This document shows positions 1 through 7,488 of a stretch of 8,306 bases of DNA, piece by piece. The position numbers and the translations under genes are program-made. The notes under the pieces were generated by a model. That model searched no databases, was not told the DNA's origin, and worked only from the letters and a program-made list of their open reading frames with translations. The stretch is taken from the NCBI GenBank assembly GCA_011391855.1, contig JAABPT010000038.1, positions 1-8,306 of the forward strand. The letters are read 5' to 3'. Origin of the DNA: Burkholderiales bacterium. Its GTDB lineage: Bacteria; Pseudomonadota; Gammaproteobacteria; Burkholderiales; Burkholderiaceae_C. The first letter of the stretch is position 1. The number at the start of each line of letters is the position of its first letter.

Positions 1-1048
1 CTTGGCCGTTGGCACCCAGGATGCCGATGCGCTGGCCGGCCAGCACCGAACGGCTGACGCCGCCGACGATGGGCGTGCGGCCGTAACCGCACACCAGGCC
101 GTCGAAGCTGAGCATGGGGTTGGGCAGGCTGGCGGGTTCGCGGAATTCGAACTGAAAATCGCTGGCGGTGAGCACCGGCGCCAGCTTCTCCATGCGCGCC
201 AACGCCTTGACGCGGCTCTGCGCCTGCTTGGCCTTGGTGGCCTTGGCCTTGAAGCGGTCGATGAATTTCTGCAGGTGGGCGATGCGCTCCTGCTGCTTGG
301 CATACGACGCCGCAGCCTGCGACAGCCGCTCGGCGCGCATCTCCTCGAAGGCGCTGTAGTTGCCGCCGTAGCGCGTGAGCTGGGCTTCGTCCAGGTGCAC
401 GGTGACGCGTGTGATGGCGTCCAGGAATTCGCGGTCGTGGCTGATCACGATCATCAACCCGTCGAAGCGCTTGAGCCAGGCTTCCAGCCACACCAGCGCG
501 TCCAGGTCCAGGTGGTTTGTGGGTTCGTCGAGCAGCAGCAACTCGGCCGGGCACATGAGCGCGCGCGCCAGTTGCAGCCGCATCCGCCAGCCGCCCGAAA
601 AGCTGTTCACCGGGGCATTCAGCTCGCCGACGCGGAAACCCAGGCCCAGCAGCAGCGACTCGGCACGCGAGCGGGCGTCGAAGGCGCCGGCTTCGTCGAG
701 CAGCAGGTGCGCATGGCCGATCTCGTGGCCGTCGCCCGAGGCTTCGGCCGCGGCCAGCGCCTCTTGCGCCTGCTGCAGCGGCAGGTCGCCCTGCAGCACG
801 AAGTCGGTGGCGCCGTCATCGGTTTCGGGCATCTCCTGCGCCACTTCGCCCAGGCGCCAGCGCGGCGGAATTTCCACGTCGCCGGCGTCGGCGTGCAGGC
901 GCCCGGCGAGCAGCGAGAACAGGCTCGACTTGCCGGCGCCGTTGCGGCCGACGAGACCCACCTTCTCGCCCGGCTGCAGCACGACACTGGCGCCCTGCAG
1001 CACGACCTTGACGCCGCGGCGCAGCGTGATGTTGCGCAGCGTGATCAT
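1..1048 (-). CDS. yheS: ABC-F family ATPase, YheS-type (partial, C-terminus beyond left edge)
   Basis: This is a cytosolic ABC-F protein: two fused ATPase domains and no membrane domain. The family acts on ribosomes (translation factors or ribosome protection); the exact role of YheS is not settled. The first 349 residues are present. Domain 1 shows Walker A GRNGAGKS at residues 34-41, the signature FSGGWRMRL at about 150-158, Walker B LLLLDEPTNHLD at 170-181 with catalytic Glu175, and the H-loop SHDREFLD at 203-210. The basic inter-domain linker typical of ABC-F covers roughly 235-300 and includes RFKAKATKAKQAQSR at 265-279. Domain 2 begins near 313 and is cut inside its Walker A (GANGQ) at the window edge. 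The opening residues (MITLRN, then RRG and PGEKVGLVGRNGAGKSS) fit YheS better than Uup. The start ATG at 1048 overlaps the prmB stop by 4 bp and has a good Shine-Dalgarno, GAGGT at 1057-1061. It is the last gene of the operon visible here. Confidence 0.93.
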   Translation of the reverse strand, partial: MITLRNITLRRGVKVVLQGASVVLQPGEKVGLVGRNGAGKSSLFSLLAGRLHADAGDVEIPPRWRLGEVAQEMPETDDGATDFVLQGDLPLQQAQEALAAAEASGDGHEIGHAHLLLDEAGAFDARSRAESLLLGLGFRVGELNAPVNSFSGGWRMRLQLARALMCPAELLLLDEPTNHLDLDALVWLEAWLKRFDGLMIVISHDREFLDAITRVTVHLDEAQLTRYGGNYSAFEEMRAERLSQAAASYAKQQERIAHLQKFIDRFKAKATKAKQAQSRVKALARMEKLAPVLTASDFQFEFREPASLPNPMLSFDGLVCGYGRTPIVGGVSRSVLAGQRIGILGANGQ

Positions 1049-1926
1049 GCGAAGGCACCTCGTTCGATGAGCAGCACCTGGTCGTCGCCAGCGCTGGTGG
1101 GCAGCCACACGACGGGCAGGCGTGGGAAGGCGGCCTCGAAGTGGGCACGCTCGTGGCCGATCTCCAGCACCAGCACGGCGTTGGGGTTCAGGTGGGCCGG
1201 TGCGCCGGCGAGCAGGCGGCGGATGAAGTCCATGCCGTCGCTGCCGCCGTCGACATTGCCGTCCAGCGCCAGCGACGGCTCGGCGCGGTATTCGGCCGGC
1301 AGCGCGGCCATCGAGTCGCGGTTGACATAGGGCGGATTGCACAGCACCAGGTCGAAGCGGCCCCATGCCGGATCCACTGCCGTCCAGCCGTCGCCCTGCG
1401 CCAGCGTGATGCGGCCGCCGAGGCCGTGGCGTTCGACATTGATCCGTGCCACCGCCAGCGCGTCGGCGCTGATGTCGGTGGCGTACACGCTGACCTCGGG
1501 CCAGGCCAGCGCGGCCAGTACGGCCAGGCTGCCGTTGCCGGTGCAAAGGTCCAGCACCTGTCGCGTCCTGGCCGTCAACCAGGCGTCGAGCGTGCCGTCG
1601 GCCATGACTTCGGCGATCAGCGAGCGCGGCACGATGACGCGCTCGTCCACGAAGAAGGGCACGCCCTGCAGCCAGGCCTCGCCAGTGAGGTAAGCGGCCG
1701 GGCGGCGGCTGGCGATACGTTCGGTGACGAGCGCAACGGCCGCTGCCTGCTCGGCGGCCGTCACCGGCCGCGCGGCCACGTCGTCCAGCGCATGCAGGGG
1801 GACGCCCAGCCGCCACAGCACCAGCCAGGCCGCTTCGTCGAAGGCGTTGGTGGTGCCATGGCCGAAGGACACGCCAGCCGCTTCGAGCCGCGCGCTCGAC
1901 CGCTCGATCAGCTCCAGCACCGTCAT
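1045..1926 (-). CDS. prmB: PrmB, N5-glutamine methyltransferase of ribosomal protein L3
   Basis: This 293-residue class I SAM-dependent methyltransferase belongs to the HemK/PrmC/PrmB group. PrmB methylates the side-chain amide of a glutamine in ribosomal protein uL3, in the cytosol, during 50S assembly. An N-terminal helical domain covers residues 1-95. The SAM-binding loop VLDLCTGNGSLA is at 124-135 and the glutamine-binding NPPY motif is at 197-200. The sequence VPRSLIAE at 99-106 fits PrmB (VPRSPI-E) rather than PrmC, which has IPRxDTE. The downstream block AEPSLALDGNVDGGSDGMDF (216-234 region) is also typical. The ATG at 1926 overlaps the dapE stop by 4 bp (1923-1926) and the stop overlaps the ABC-F start by 4 bp, so translational coupling is likely. 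An SD-like GGAG lies about 11 bases upstream inside dapE. Length agrees with the family. Confidence 0.95.
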   Translation of the reverse strand: MTVLELIERSSARLEAAGVSFGHGTTNAFDEAAWLVLWRLGVPLHALDDVAARPVTAAEQAAAVALVTERIASRRPAAYLTGEAWLQGVPFFVDERVIVPRSLIAEVMADGTLDAWLTARTRQVLDLCTGNGSLAVLAALAWPEVSVYATDISADALAVARINVERHGLGGRITLAQGDGWTAVDPAWGRFDLVLCNPPYVNRDSMAALPAEYRAEPSLALDGNVDGGSDGMDFIRRLLAGAPAHLNPNAVLVLEIGHERAHFEAAFPRLPVVWLPTSAGDDQVLLIERGAFA

Positions 1927-3068
1927 GCCAGGAAGGTCTCCAGCGTGCGCCGGTACACGTTCTTCAGCGGTTCGATGGCGGCCACCTCGACCCATTCGTC
2001 GATCTTGTGGATGCTGTCGTTGACGACGCCGAACTCCATCACTTGCGGGCAGATGCGCGCGATGAAGCGGCCGTCCGAGGTGCCGCCGGTGGTCGACAGC
2101 TCTGGCGTCAGCCCGCACTCGGTGGCAATGGCCGCCACCAGCGCGTCGCTCAAGGTTCCCGGCGGTGTGAGGAAGGGGTCGCCGCCGTGGGTCCAGGCCA
2201 GCGCGAATGGCACGCCGTGGCGCTGCAGCACCTCGTGCAGGCGGGCCTGCAGCGACTCGGGCGAGGACTCGGTGCTGTAGCGGAAATTGAAGTCCAGCAC
2301 CAATTCGCCCGGGATCACGTTGGCAGCGCCGGTGCCGGCGTGGATGTTGCTCACCTGCCAGCCGGTGGGCGGAAACCAGGCGTTGCCCTCGTCCCAGCGC
2401 GTGGCCACCAGTTCGGCCAATGCCGGCGCCAGTGCGTGCGTGGGGTTGCGCGCCAGTTGCGGGTAGGCGATGTGGCCCTGCACGCCGTTCACGGTGAGCC
2501 GGCCCGACAGCGTGCCGCGGCGGCCGTTCTTCACCATGTCGCCCAGCCGCTCCACCGAGGTCGGTTCGCCCACGATGCAGGCGTCGAGGCGCTCGCCGCG
2601 CCGCTGCAGCACGTCGACCACATGCTTCGTGCCGTGCCGCGCCGGGCCCTCTTCGTCGCTGGTGAACAGCAGCGCCACGGTGCCGGCGTGGCCGGGGTGT
2701 GCCGCCACGAATTCCTGCGCCGCCACCGCCATGCAGGCCACGGCAGTCTTCATGTCGGCGGCACCGCGGCCGTAGAGGCGCCCGCCGCGGTAGGAGGGTA
2801 CGAAGGGGTCGCTGGTCCAGCGTTCCAGCGGGCCGGTGGGCACCACGTCGGTGTGGCCCGCCAGCACCAGCGTGGGTCCGGGCCGGCCGCCGCGGTGCCA
2901 GGCCCAGAGGTTGCTCACGCGCGCCTCGGGCGGGCCGGCGTCGAGCGGCTCGCATTCGAACCCGGCGGCGGCCAGGCCGCGCGCCAGCCTGTCTTGGCAG
3001 CCGCCATCGGCCGGGGTCACGGAGGGGCAGGCGATCAGCGCTTCGGTCAGTCGCAAGGCGGCCGTCAT
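1923..3068 (-). CDS. dapE: DapE, succinyl-diaminopimelate desuccinylase
   Basis: DapE is a cytosolic M20-family di-zinc hydrolase that cleaves N-succinyl-LL-2,6-diaminopimelate to LL-diaminopimelate and succinate, the last step of the succinylase branch. The 381 residues match the usual ~375. Visible metal and catalytic residues are His72 and Asp74 in AGHTDVVPTG, Asp105 in GRGAADMKT, Glu139-Glu140 in FTSDEEGPA, Glu168 in VGEPTS and His354 in NDSIHKIDEW. The dimerisation (lid) domain runs from about 180 to 290 and carries GHIAYPQLARNP with His199, expected to reach the partner active site. TTGGTSDGRF at 327-335 is the substrate-carboxylate region diagnostic of DapE over other M20 peptidases. 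ATG at 3068 has AGGG at 3075-3078, six bases upstream. It lies 31 bp after the pilus ATPase gene and overlaps prmB by 4 bp. All key residues are intact. Confidence 0.97.
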   Translation of the reverse strand: MTAALRLTEALIACPSVTPADGGCQDRLARGLAAAGFECEPLDAGPPEARVSNLWAWHRGGRPGPTLVLAGHTDVVPTGPLERWTSDPFVPSYRGGRLYGRGAADMKTAVACMAVAAQEFVAAHPGHAGTVALLFTSDEEGPARHGTKHVVDVLQRRGERLDACIVGEPTSVERLGDMVKNGRRGTLSGRLTVNGVQGHIAYPQLARNPTHALAPALAELVATRWDEGNAWFPPTGWQVSNIHAGTGAANVIPGELVLDFNFRYSTESSPESLQARLHEVLQRHGVPFALAWTHGGDPFLTPPGTLSDALVAAIATECGLTPELSTTGGTSDGRFIARICPQVMEFGVVNDSIHKIDEWVEVAAIEPLKNVYRRTLETFLA

Positions 3069-3099
3069 GCCAGGCCCTGCCGCGCGCTCAGGCTCCGGT

Positions 3100-4293
3100 T
3101 CACTTGCGCAACCACGGCGGGGCTTCCGCCACGGCCACGCGCGGCTCGTCGGCGCTCACGTCGAGTGTGATCTCGGTGAACGTGGCGGCCTCGGACTCTT
3201 CCTTTTTCGGCGCGATGCGTGAAATGGGCGTCTGGTCGTTCTGCAGCCGCCACAGCAGGTTGGTCGGCGAATCGGCGTGCGCCAGACCCTCGTCGCGCGA
3301 GATCACGCCTTCGCCGATGAGCCGCGCCAGGTCGTGCTCGAAGGTCTGCGAGCCCTCGGCCAGCGACTTCTGCACCGCCTCCTTGACGCCGGAGAGGTCG
3401 CCGCGCTCGATCAGTTCGGAGACGAGCTGCGTATTCAGCAGCACCTCCACTGCCGGCACGCGGCCGCCGGCATTGGCGCGCAGCAGCCGCTGCGAAACGA
3501 TGGCGCGCAGCCCGGCTGCCAGGTCCGACAGCAGCGTGGCGCGCGACTCCGGCGAGTAGAAGCTCAGGATGCGGCCCAGGGCGTGGTAGCTGTTGTTGGC
3601 GTGCAGGGTGGCCAGCACCAGGTGGCCCGACAGCGCGTACGAGATGGCCGAAGTCATGGTCTCGCGGTCGCGGATCTCGCCGATGAGGATGCAGTCGGGC
3701 GCCTGCCGCAGCGCGTTCTTCAGCGCGGTCTGCAGGTTTTGCGTGTCGCGGCCCACCTCGCGCTGGTTGACGATGCTCTTCTTGTTGCTGAACAGGAATT
3801 CGATCGGGTCTTCGATGGTGAGGATGTGCCCCGTCATCTGCTGGTTGCGCCATTCGATCATCGACGCCAGCGTGGTGCTCTTGCCGGTGCCGGTGGCGCC
3901 CACCATCAGGATCAGGCCGCGCTTTTCCACCACCAGTTCCGACAGCATGGCCGGCACGCCCAGCGTGTCCAGCGCTGGGATATTGAACGGGATGCAGCGA
4001 AAGACGGCGGCGATGGAGCCGCGCTGCTTGAAGGCCGAAAGCCGGAAGCTGCCCACGCGCGACAGGCTGATGCCCACGTTGAGCTCGCCGGTTTCTTCCA
4101 GTTCCTCCATCTGCTGCGGTGCCAGCAGTTCGGCCAGCAACTGGCGCGTCTGGTGCGTGGTGAGCAACTGGTCGGAAAGCTGCAGGATCTGGCCGTGGAT
4201 CTTGATCAGGATCGGCGTATTGGCCGACAGGTAGACGTCGGAGGCGTTCTTCTCCGCCATCAGGCGCAGCACGCGTTCCAGGTTGTTGGCCAT
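3100..4293 (-). CDS. PilT/PilU-family type IV pilus retraction ATPase (PilU-like)
   Basis: This is a 397-residue secretion/pilus ATPase of the PilT/PilU group, cytoplasmic hexameric motors that depolymerise type IVa pili. An N-terminal PAS-like domain covers about 1-105. Walker A GATGTGKST is at 132-140, the Asp box TIEDPIEF at 159-166, Walker B ILIGEIRDRETM at 202-213 with Glu206, and the His box ATLHANN at 228-234. The run of IEWRN, TGHI and IEDPIEF resembles PilU more than PilT. After the conserved core (about 340) there is an acidic, probably flexible tail of roughly 55 residues ending PPWLRK. ATG at 4293 has GGGAA at 4300-4304 as ribosome site. It sits 20 bp after dapD and 31 bp before dapE, inside the lysine operon and with no pilus genes nearby. 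It may be a paralog of a pilT/pilU pair elsewhere in the genome. The motor call is firm; PilU rather than PilT is inference. Confidence 0.9.
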   Translation of the reverse strand: MANNLERVLRLMAEKNASDVYLSANTPILIKIHGQILQLSDQLLTTHQTRQLLAELLAPQQMEELEETGELNVGISLSRVGSFRLSAFKQRGSIAAVFRCIPFNIPALDTLGVPAMLSELVVEKRGLILMVGATGTGKSTTLASMIEWRNQQMTGHILTIEDPIEFLFSNKKSIVNQREVGRDTQNLQTALKNALRQAPDCILIGEIRDRETMTSAISYALSGHLVLATLHANNSYHALGRILSFYSPESRATLLSDLAAGLRAIVSQRLLRANAGGRVPAVEVLLNTQLVSELIERGDLSGVKEAVQKSLAEGSQTFEHDLARLIGEGVISRDEGLAHADSPTNLLWRLQNDQTPISRIAPKKEESEAATFTEITLDVSADEPRVAVAEAPPWLRK

Positions 4294-4313
4294 GCCGGGT
4301 TCCCGAGGCCGCG

Positions 4314-5138
4314 TCAGGCGCGCAGCAATTCGTTGATGGAGGTCTTGGCGCGCGTCTGCGCGTCGACCCGCTTCACGATCACCGCGCAGTACAGGCTGTG
4401 GCTGCCGTCGGCCGCGGGCAGGCTGCCCGACACCACCACGCTGCCGGCCGGCACGCGGCCGTAGCTCACGGTGCCGCTGGCGCGGTCGTAGATCTTGGTG
4501 CTCTGGCCGATGAACACACCCATGCTGATGACCGAGTTCTCTTCCACGATCACGCCTTCCACCACTTCGCTGCGCGCGCCGATGAAGCAGTTGTCCTCGA
4601 TGATGGTCGGGTTGGCCTGCAGCGGCTCCAGCACGCCGCCGATGCCGACGCCACCCGAAAGGTGCACGTTCTTGCCGATCTGCGCGCAACTGCCCACGGT
4701 GGCCCAGGTGTCGACCATGGTGCTTTCGTCGACATAGGCGCCGATATTCACGTAGCTCGGCATCAGCACCACGTTCTTCGCGACGAAGCTGCCGCGCCGC
4801 GCCACCGCCGGCGGCACCACGCGCACGCCGCTGGCGCGCATCTGCTCCTCGCTGAGCCTGCCGAATTTGGTCTGCACCTTGTCGTAGAAGCCCAGGTCGC
4901 CGGCGTGCATGAGCTTGTTCTCGGTGAGCCTGAAGCTCAGCAGCACGGCCTTTTTCAGCCACTGGTTGACGACCCAGTCGCCGACGCCGCGGCGTTCGGC
5001 CACGCGCACGCGGCCGGCGTTGAGTTCGTCGATGACGTGTTCGACGGCGTCGCGCACCTCGGGTGAATTCACGGCCGAGATTTCGGTGCGGGCCTCCCAG
5101 GCGAGGTCGATCACGGCTTGCAGTTCGCTGAGATTCAT
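4314..5138 (-). CDS. dapD: DapD, 2,3,4,5-tetrahydropyridine-2,6-dicarboxylate N-succinyltransferase
   Basis: DapD transfers succinyl from succinyl-CoA to tetrahydrodipicolinate, giving N-succinyl-2-amino-6-ketopimelate, the committed step of the succinylase branch of diaminopimelate/lysine synthesis. It is a cytosolic homotrimer with a left-handed beta helix. The 274 residues equal the common length of the family. Residues 1-100 form the helical N-terminal domain (GVGDWVVNQWLKKAVLLSFR at 51-70). Hexapeptide repeats occupy about 105-235, with landmarks PSYVNIGAYVDESTMVDTWA (127-146), GKNVHLSGGVGIGGVLEPLQ (155-174) and FIGARSEVVEG (185-195). Asp143 and Glu190-region residues lie where the active site is expected. 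ATG at 5138 overlaps the dapC stop by 4 bp (5135-5138); the ribosome site (GAAAG) is weak, which suits coupling to dapC translation. Confidence 0.98.
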   Translation of the reverse strand: MNLSELQAVIDLAWEARTEISAVNSPEVRDAVEHVIDELNAGRVRVAERRGVGDWVVNQWLKKAVLLSFRLTENKLMHAGDLGFYDKVQTKFGRLSEEQMRASGVRVVPPAVARRGSFVAKNVVLMPSYVNIGAYVDESTMVDTWATVGSCAQIGKNVHLSGGVGIGGVLEPLQANPTIIEDNCFIGARSEVVEGVIVEENSVISMGVFIGQSTKIYDRASGTVSYGRVPAGSVVVSGSLPAADGSHSLYCAVIVKRVDAQTRAKTSINELLRA

Positions 5139-6349
5139 CGAAGACTTTCGGTATAGGAAACGATGCGCCGGGCGGCTTCCAGGCATTCGGCCAGGGGCGC
5201 CACCAGCGCCATGCGGATGCGGCCCTGGCCCGGGTTGGCGGGGCTGTGCCCAGGCATGTCGCGCGCCAGCAGGCGGCCGGGCAACACGTTGACATTGTAT
5301 TGAGCGAGCAGACCGCGGGCCCAGGCGACCTCGTCGGCGCCACTCGGATGGTCGGGCAGGCCGGCCCAGAGGTAGAACGCGGCGTCGGGCAGGGTCACGT
5401 CCAGCACCTGGGCCAGCAACGGCGTCACCTGCTCGAATTTGGCGCGGTACAGCGCCCGGTTGGCCACCACGTGCGTTTCGTCGTTCCAGGCCGCGAGGCT
5501 GGCGCGCTGCACCGCCGGCCCCATGGCGCTGCCGTGGTAGGTGCGGTAGAGCAGAAAGGCTTTCAGCATCGCGGCGTCGCCGGCCACGAAGCCCGAGCGC
5601 AGGCCCGGCACGTTGCTGCGTTTCGACAAGCTGGTGAAAGCGACCAGGTTGCGGAAGTCGTCGCGGCCGAGCAGCCGCGCGGCCTGCAGGCTGCCCAGCG
5701 GCGGCTCGCTGCCGAACCAGATCTCCGAATAACACTCGTCACTGGCGATGACGAAGCCGTGGCGGTCGCTCAGTTCGAAGAGTTGCTGCCATTCGGCCAG
5801 CGGCATTACCGCACCCGTGGGGTTGCCGGGTGAACAGACGTAAAGCAGTTGCGTGCGCGCCCAGGTGGCTTCGTCCACGCCGGCCCAGTCGGCCGCGAAG
5901 TGGCGCGCCGGGTCGCTGGCGACGAAGGCGGTTTGCGCACCGGCAAGCAGGGCCGCACCTTCGTAGATTTGATAGAAGGGGTTGGGGCAGAGCACGGTGG
6001 CGCCGGGCCGGGTGGGGTCGACGACGGTTTGCGCAAAGGCGAACAGCGCCTCGCGCGAGCCGTTCACCGGCAGCACCTGCGTGGCGGGGTCCAGCCCCAC
6101 GCCGTAACGCCGCTGCACCCAGCCAGCAATGGCCTCGCGCAGCGCGGGCTCGCCCAGCGTGGAGGGGTACGTAGAAAGCCCTGGCAGCGCACCCACCAGC
6201 GCTTCCTCGATCAGCGCCGGCGTGGCGTGCTTCGGCTCGCCGATGCCCAGGCTGATGGCGGGCAGGCCGGCGGGAGGCACGATATCGCGCGTGAGCTCGC
6301 GCCAACGTTCGAACGGATAGGGGTGCAGTCGCGCCAACAGCGGGTTCAT
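5135..6349 (-). CDS. dapC: DapC, N-succinyldiaminopimelate aminotransferase
   Basis: DapC is a PLP-dependent, fold-type I (class I/II) aminotransferase that uses glutamate to convert N-succinyl-2-amino-6-ketopimelate to N-succinyl-LL-diaminopimelate, between DapD and DapE. It has 404 residues. Visible features are SLGIGEPKHATP at 33-44, NGSREALF at 96-103, NPFYQIYEG at 123-131, SPGNPTGAV at 173-181 (Asn176), SDECYSE at 203-209 (Asp204, Tyr207), the PLP lysine Lys243 in SLSKRSNVPGLRSGF, and Arg379 in RIRMAL for the substrate carboxylate. Motifs alone would allow other class I aminotransferases; adjacency to dapD and dapE decides the assignment, and the class I type matches the DapC characterised in Bordetella. 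ATG at 6349 is the first gene of the operon; AGGA lies 10 bases upstream. It is divergent from the AlkB-type gene. Confidence 0.93.
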   Translation of the reverse strand: MNPLLARLHPYPFERWRELTRDIVPPAGLPAISLGIGEPKHATPALIEEALVGALPGLSTYPSTLGEPALREAIAGWVQRRYGVGLDPATQVLPVNGSREALFAFAQTVVDPTRPGATVLCPNPFYQIYEGAALLAGAQTAFVASDPARHFAADWAGVDEATWARTQLLYVCSPGNPTGAVMPLAEWQQLFELSDRHGFVIASDECYSEIWFGSEPPLGSLQAARLLGRDDFRNLVAFTSLSKRSNVPGLRSGFVAGDAAMLKAFLLYRTYHGSAMGPAVQRASLAAWNDETHVVANRALYRAKFEQVTPLLAQVLDVTLPDAAFYLWAGLPDHPSGADEVAWARGLLAQYNVNVLPGRLLARDMPGHSPANPGQGRIRMALVAPLAECLEAARRIVSYTESLR

Positions 6350-6400
6350 GCCGGGATTATCCTGAACGCCGACCGCCCTGCAGCAGCCGAAGATGACGCC
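6350..6400. promoter_or_regulatory. Divergent dapC / alkB-like intergenic promoter region
   Basis: Only 51 bp separate the two start codons, so any promoters must sit here or reach back into the coding sequences. On the minus strand GATAAT (6356-6361) matches the sigma70 -10 consensus at five of six positions, but it ends only six bases before the dapC ATG, and no good -35 is seen 16-18 bases upstream. The same bases hold AGGA (6360-6363), a possible dapC Shine-Dalgarno, so the two readings compete. On the plus strand the monooxygenase start has only a weak GAAG about eight bases upstream and no recognisable promoter hexamers. I see no clear operator. Confidence 0.35.
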
Positions 6401-7417
6401 ATGAACGACTGGACCCGCTGCCGATTTGCACTGGCCTGGCTGATGCCGGTCTTGGTGGGCGCGGCGGCCTGGGTCTCGCCCTGGGCGGCCTGGGGCACGA
6501 TGCTGGGCCTGCAGGTGCTGCTGGCGCTGGCCGAGCGGGTGCCGGCGCTGCAGCATTCGCCGCCGGCCGCCGCGCAGACGGCCTGGCACCGCTTTTGCCT
6601 GCGACTGCACGCGCCGCTGCAGGCCGCGCTGCTGGCTTGCGGGCTGTGGCTGGTCACCACGGGCGAGGTGTCTGCCGCGGCGGCGGTGGCACTCGGCCTG
6701 GGGGTGGGCGGCGTCACCGGCAGCCAGGGCATCACTTTCGCGCACGAGCTCGGCCATGCCCGTTCGCGTCTCGACCGTTTCCTGGCCTGGGCGCTGATGG
6801 CCAGCGTGAACTATGCGCATTTCATGGTCGAGCATTACCGCGGCCACCACCCGCGCGCCGCCACCTTCGACGACCCGGCGTCGGCGCGCCGTGGCGAAAG
6901 CCTGTGGCGCTTCCTGCCGCGCACGCTGGCTGGCAGCTGGGCCAGCGCCTGGCGGCTGGAAGCACAGCAACTGCGGCAGCTGCGCCGGGGTTGGCGGCGC
7001 AGCCCGCTGCTGTGGGCCACCGCGCTGCAGGCGGCTTGGTTGGTGCTGCTGGCCGCGTGGCTGGGTCCGCTGGCGCTGCTGTTCTGGGGGGTGCAGTCGG
7101 CCTATGCGGTGTTCCTGCTCGAGGCCATCAACTACATCGAACATTACGGCTTGGTGCGCCGCACGGTGAACGGCCGGAATGAACCCTTCGGCGCGCAACA
7201 TGCGTGGAACGCCGACGCGCTGCTGACCAATTCGATGATCGCCAACCTGCAGCGCCACAGCGACCACCACCTGCACGCCTGGAAGCCGTATGCGGAACTG
7301 GAGGCGCTGCCCGGGCCGCAGTTGCCCACGGGTTATGCCGGCTGCCTGTTCTTGGCCTCGGTGCCGCCACTGTGGTTCAGGCTCATGGAGCCCAGACTCA
7401 TGGAAATGCCTGGGTGA
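6401..7417 (+). CDS. alkB: AlkB-family membrane di-iron alkane 1-monooxygenase
   Basis: This is a 338-residue integral-membrane non-heme di-iron oxygenase. AlkB enzymes hydroxylate terminal methyl groups of alkanes at the inner membrane, with electrons from rubredoxin. All histidine signatures are present: HELGH (115-119), EHYRGHHP (144-151) followed by DDPASARRGES (157-167), NYIEHYGL (244-251) and LQRHSDHH (283-290). The last two separate AlkB from acyl desaturases. Hydrophobic segments lie near 9-45, 72-112, 127-143, 204-246 and 312-327. At 338 residues it is shorter than the ~400-residue AlkB of Pseudomonas GPo1, mostly at the ends; the core is intact. ATG at 6401 is the natural start: the ATG at 6393 is in another frame and the next in-frame ATG would cut the first membrane segment. 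No rubredoxin, reductase or regulator gene follows. The substrate is unknown; a medium-chain alkane, fatty acid or other lipid is possible. Confidence 0.9.
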   Translation: MNDWTRCRFALAWLMPVLVGAAAWVSPWAAWGTMLGLQVLLALAERVPALQHSPPAAAQTAWHRFCLRLHAPLQAALLACGLWLVTTGEVSAAAAVALGLGVGGVTGSQGITFAHELGHARSRLDRFLAWALMASVNYAHFMVEHYRGHHPRAATFDDPASARRGESLWRFLPRTLAGSWASAWRLEAQQLRQLRRGWRRSPLLWATALQAAWLVLLAAWLGPLALLFWGVQSAYAVFLLEAINYIEHYGLVRRTVNGRNEPFGAQHAWNADALLTNSMIANLQRHSDHHLHAWKPYAELEALPGPQLPTGYAGCLFLASVPPLWFRLMEPRLMEMPG

Positions 7418-7445
7418 TAGGCCATGTGCCTAGGTCTACCCACAG

Positions 7446-7488
7446 TCTGACCCCCATCACTTTCCCTGCTGGGGCCCTCTGACCCCCA
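7446..7488 (+). repeat. 11-bp direct repeat TCTGACCCCCA, two copies 32 bp apart
   Basis: Identical copies lie at 7446-7456 and 7478-7488, starting 29 bp after the monooxygenase stop. The second takes part in a short hairpin, CTGGGG (7469-7474) with CCCCAG (7484-7489) around a nine-base loop; no T-run follows, so it is a poor terminator. From general knowledge, short intergenic repeats built on GGGGTCAGA are common in beta- and gammaproteobacteria, but I cannot tie this pair to a named family. Confidence 0.6.

Noticed and set aside
2..3559. Long open frames on the plus strand (for example 2-1330, 1141-2280, 2007-3170) antisense to the ABC-F, prmB, dapE and pilus ATPase genes
   Set aside because: Their translations are Arg/Ala/Gly/His-rich with no family motifs. 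They mirror well-supported minus-strand genes with full catalytic motifs, the usual effect of high GC.
4294..5343. Upstream extension of the pilus ATPase frame through dapD
   Set aside because: The PilT/PilU N-terminus begins at the ATG at 4293, with a ribosome site just before it; the extension is an out-of-frame reading of dapD.
5139..7276. Minus-strand extension of the dapC frame upstream of its ATG, across the alkB-like gene up to 7276
   Set aside because: The upstream part is Gln/Arg-rich without motifs and lies antisense to the AlkB-type gene. Aminotransferase homology begins at the ATG at 6349.
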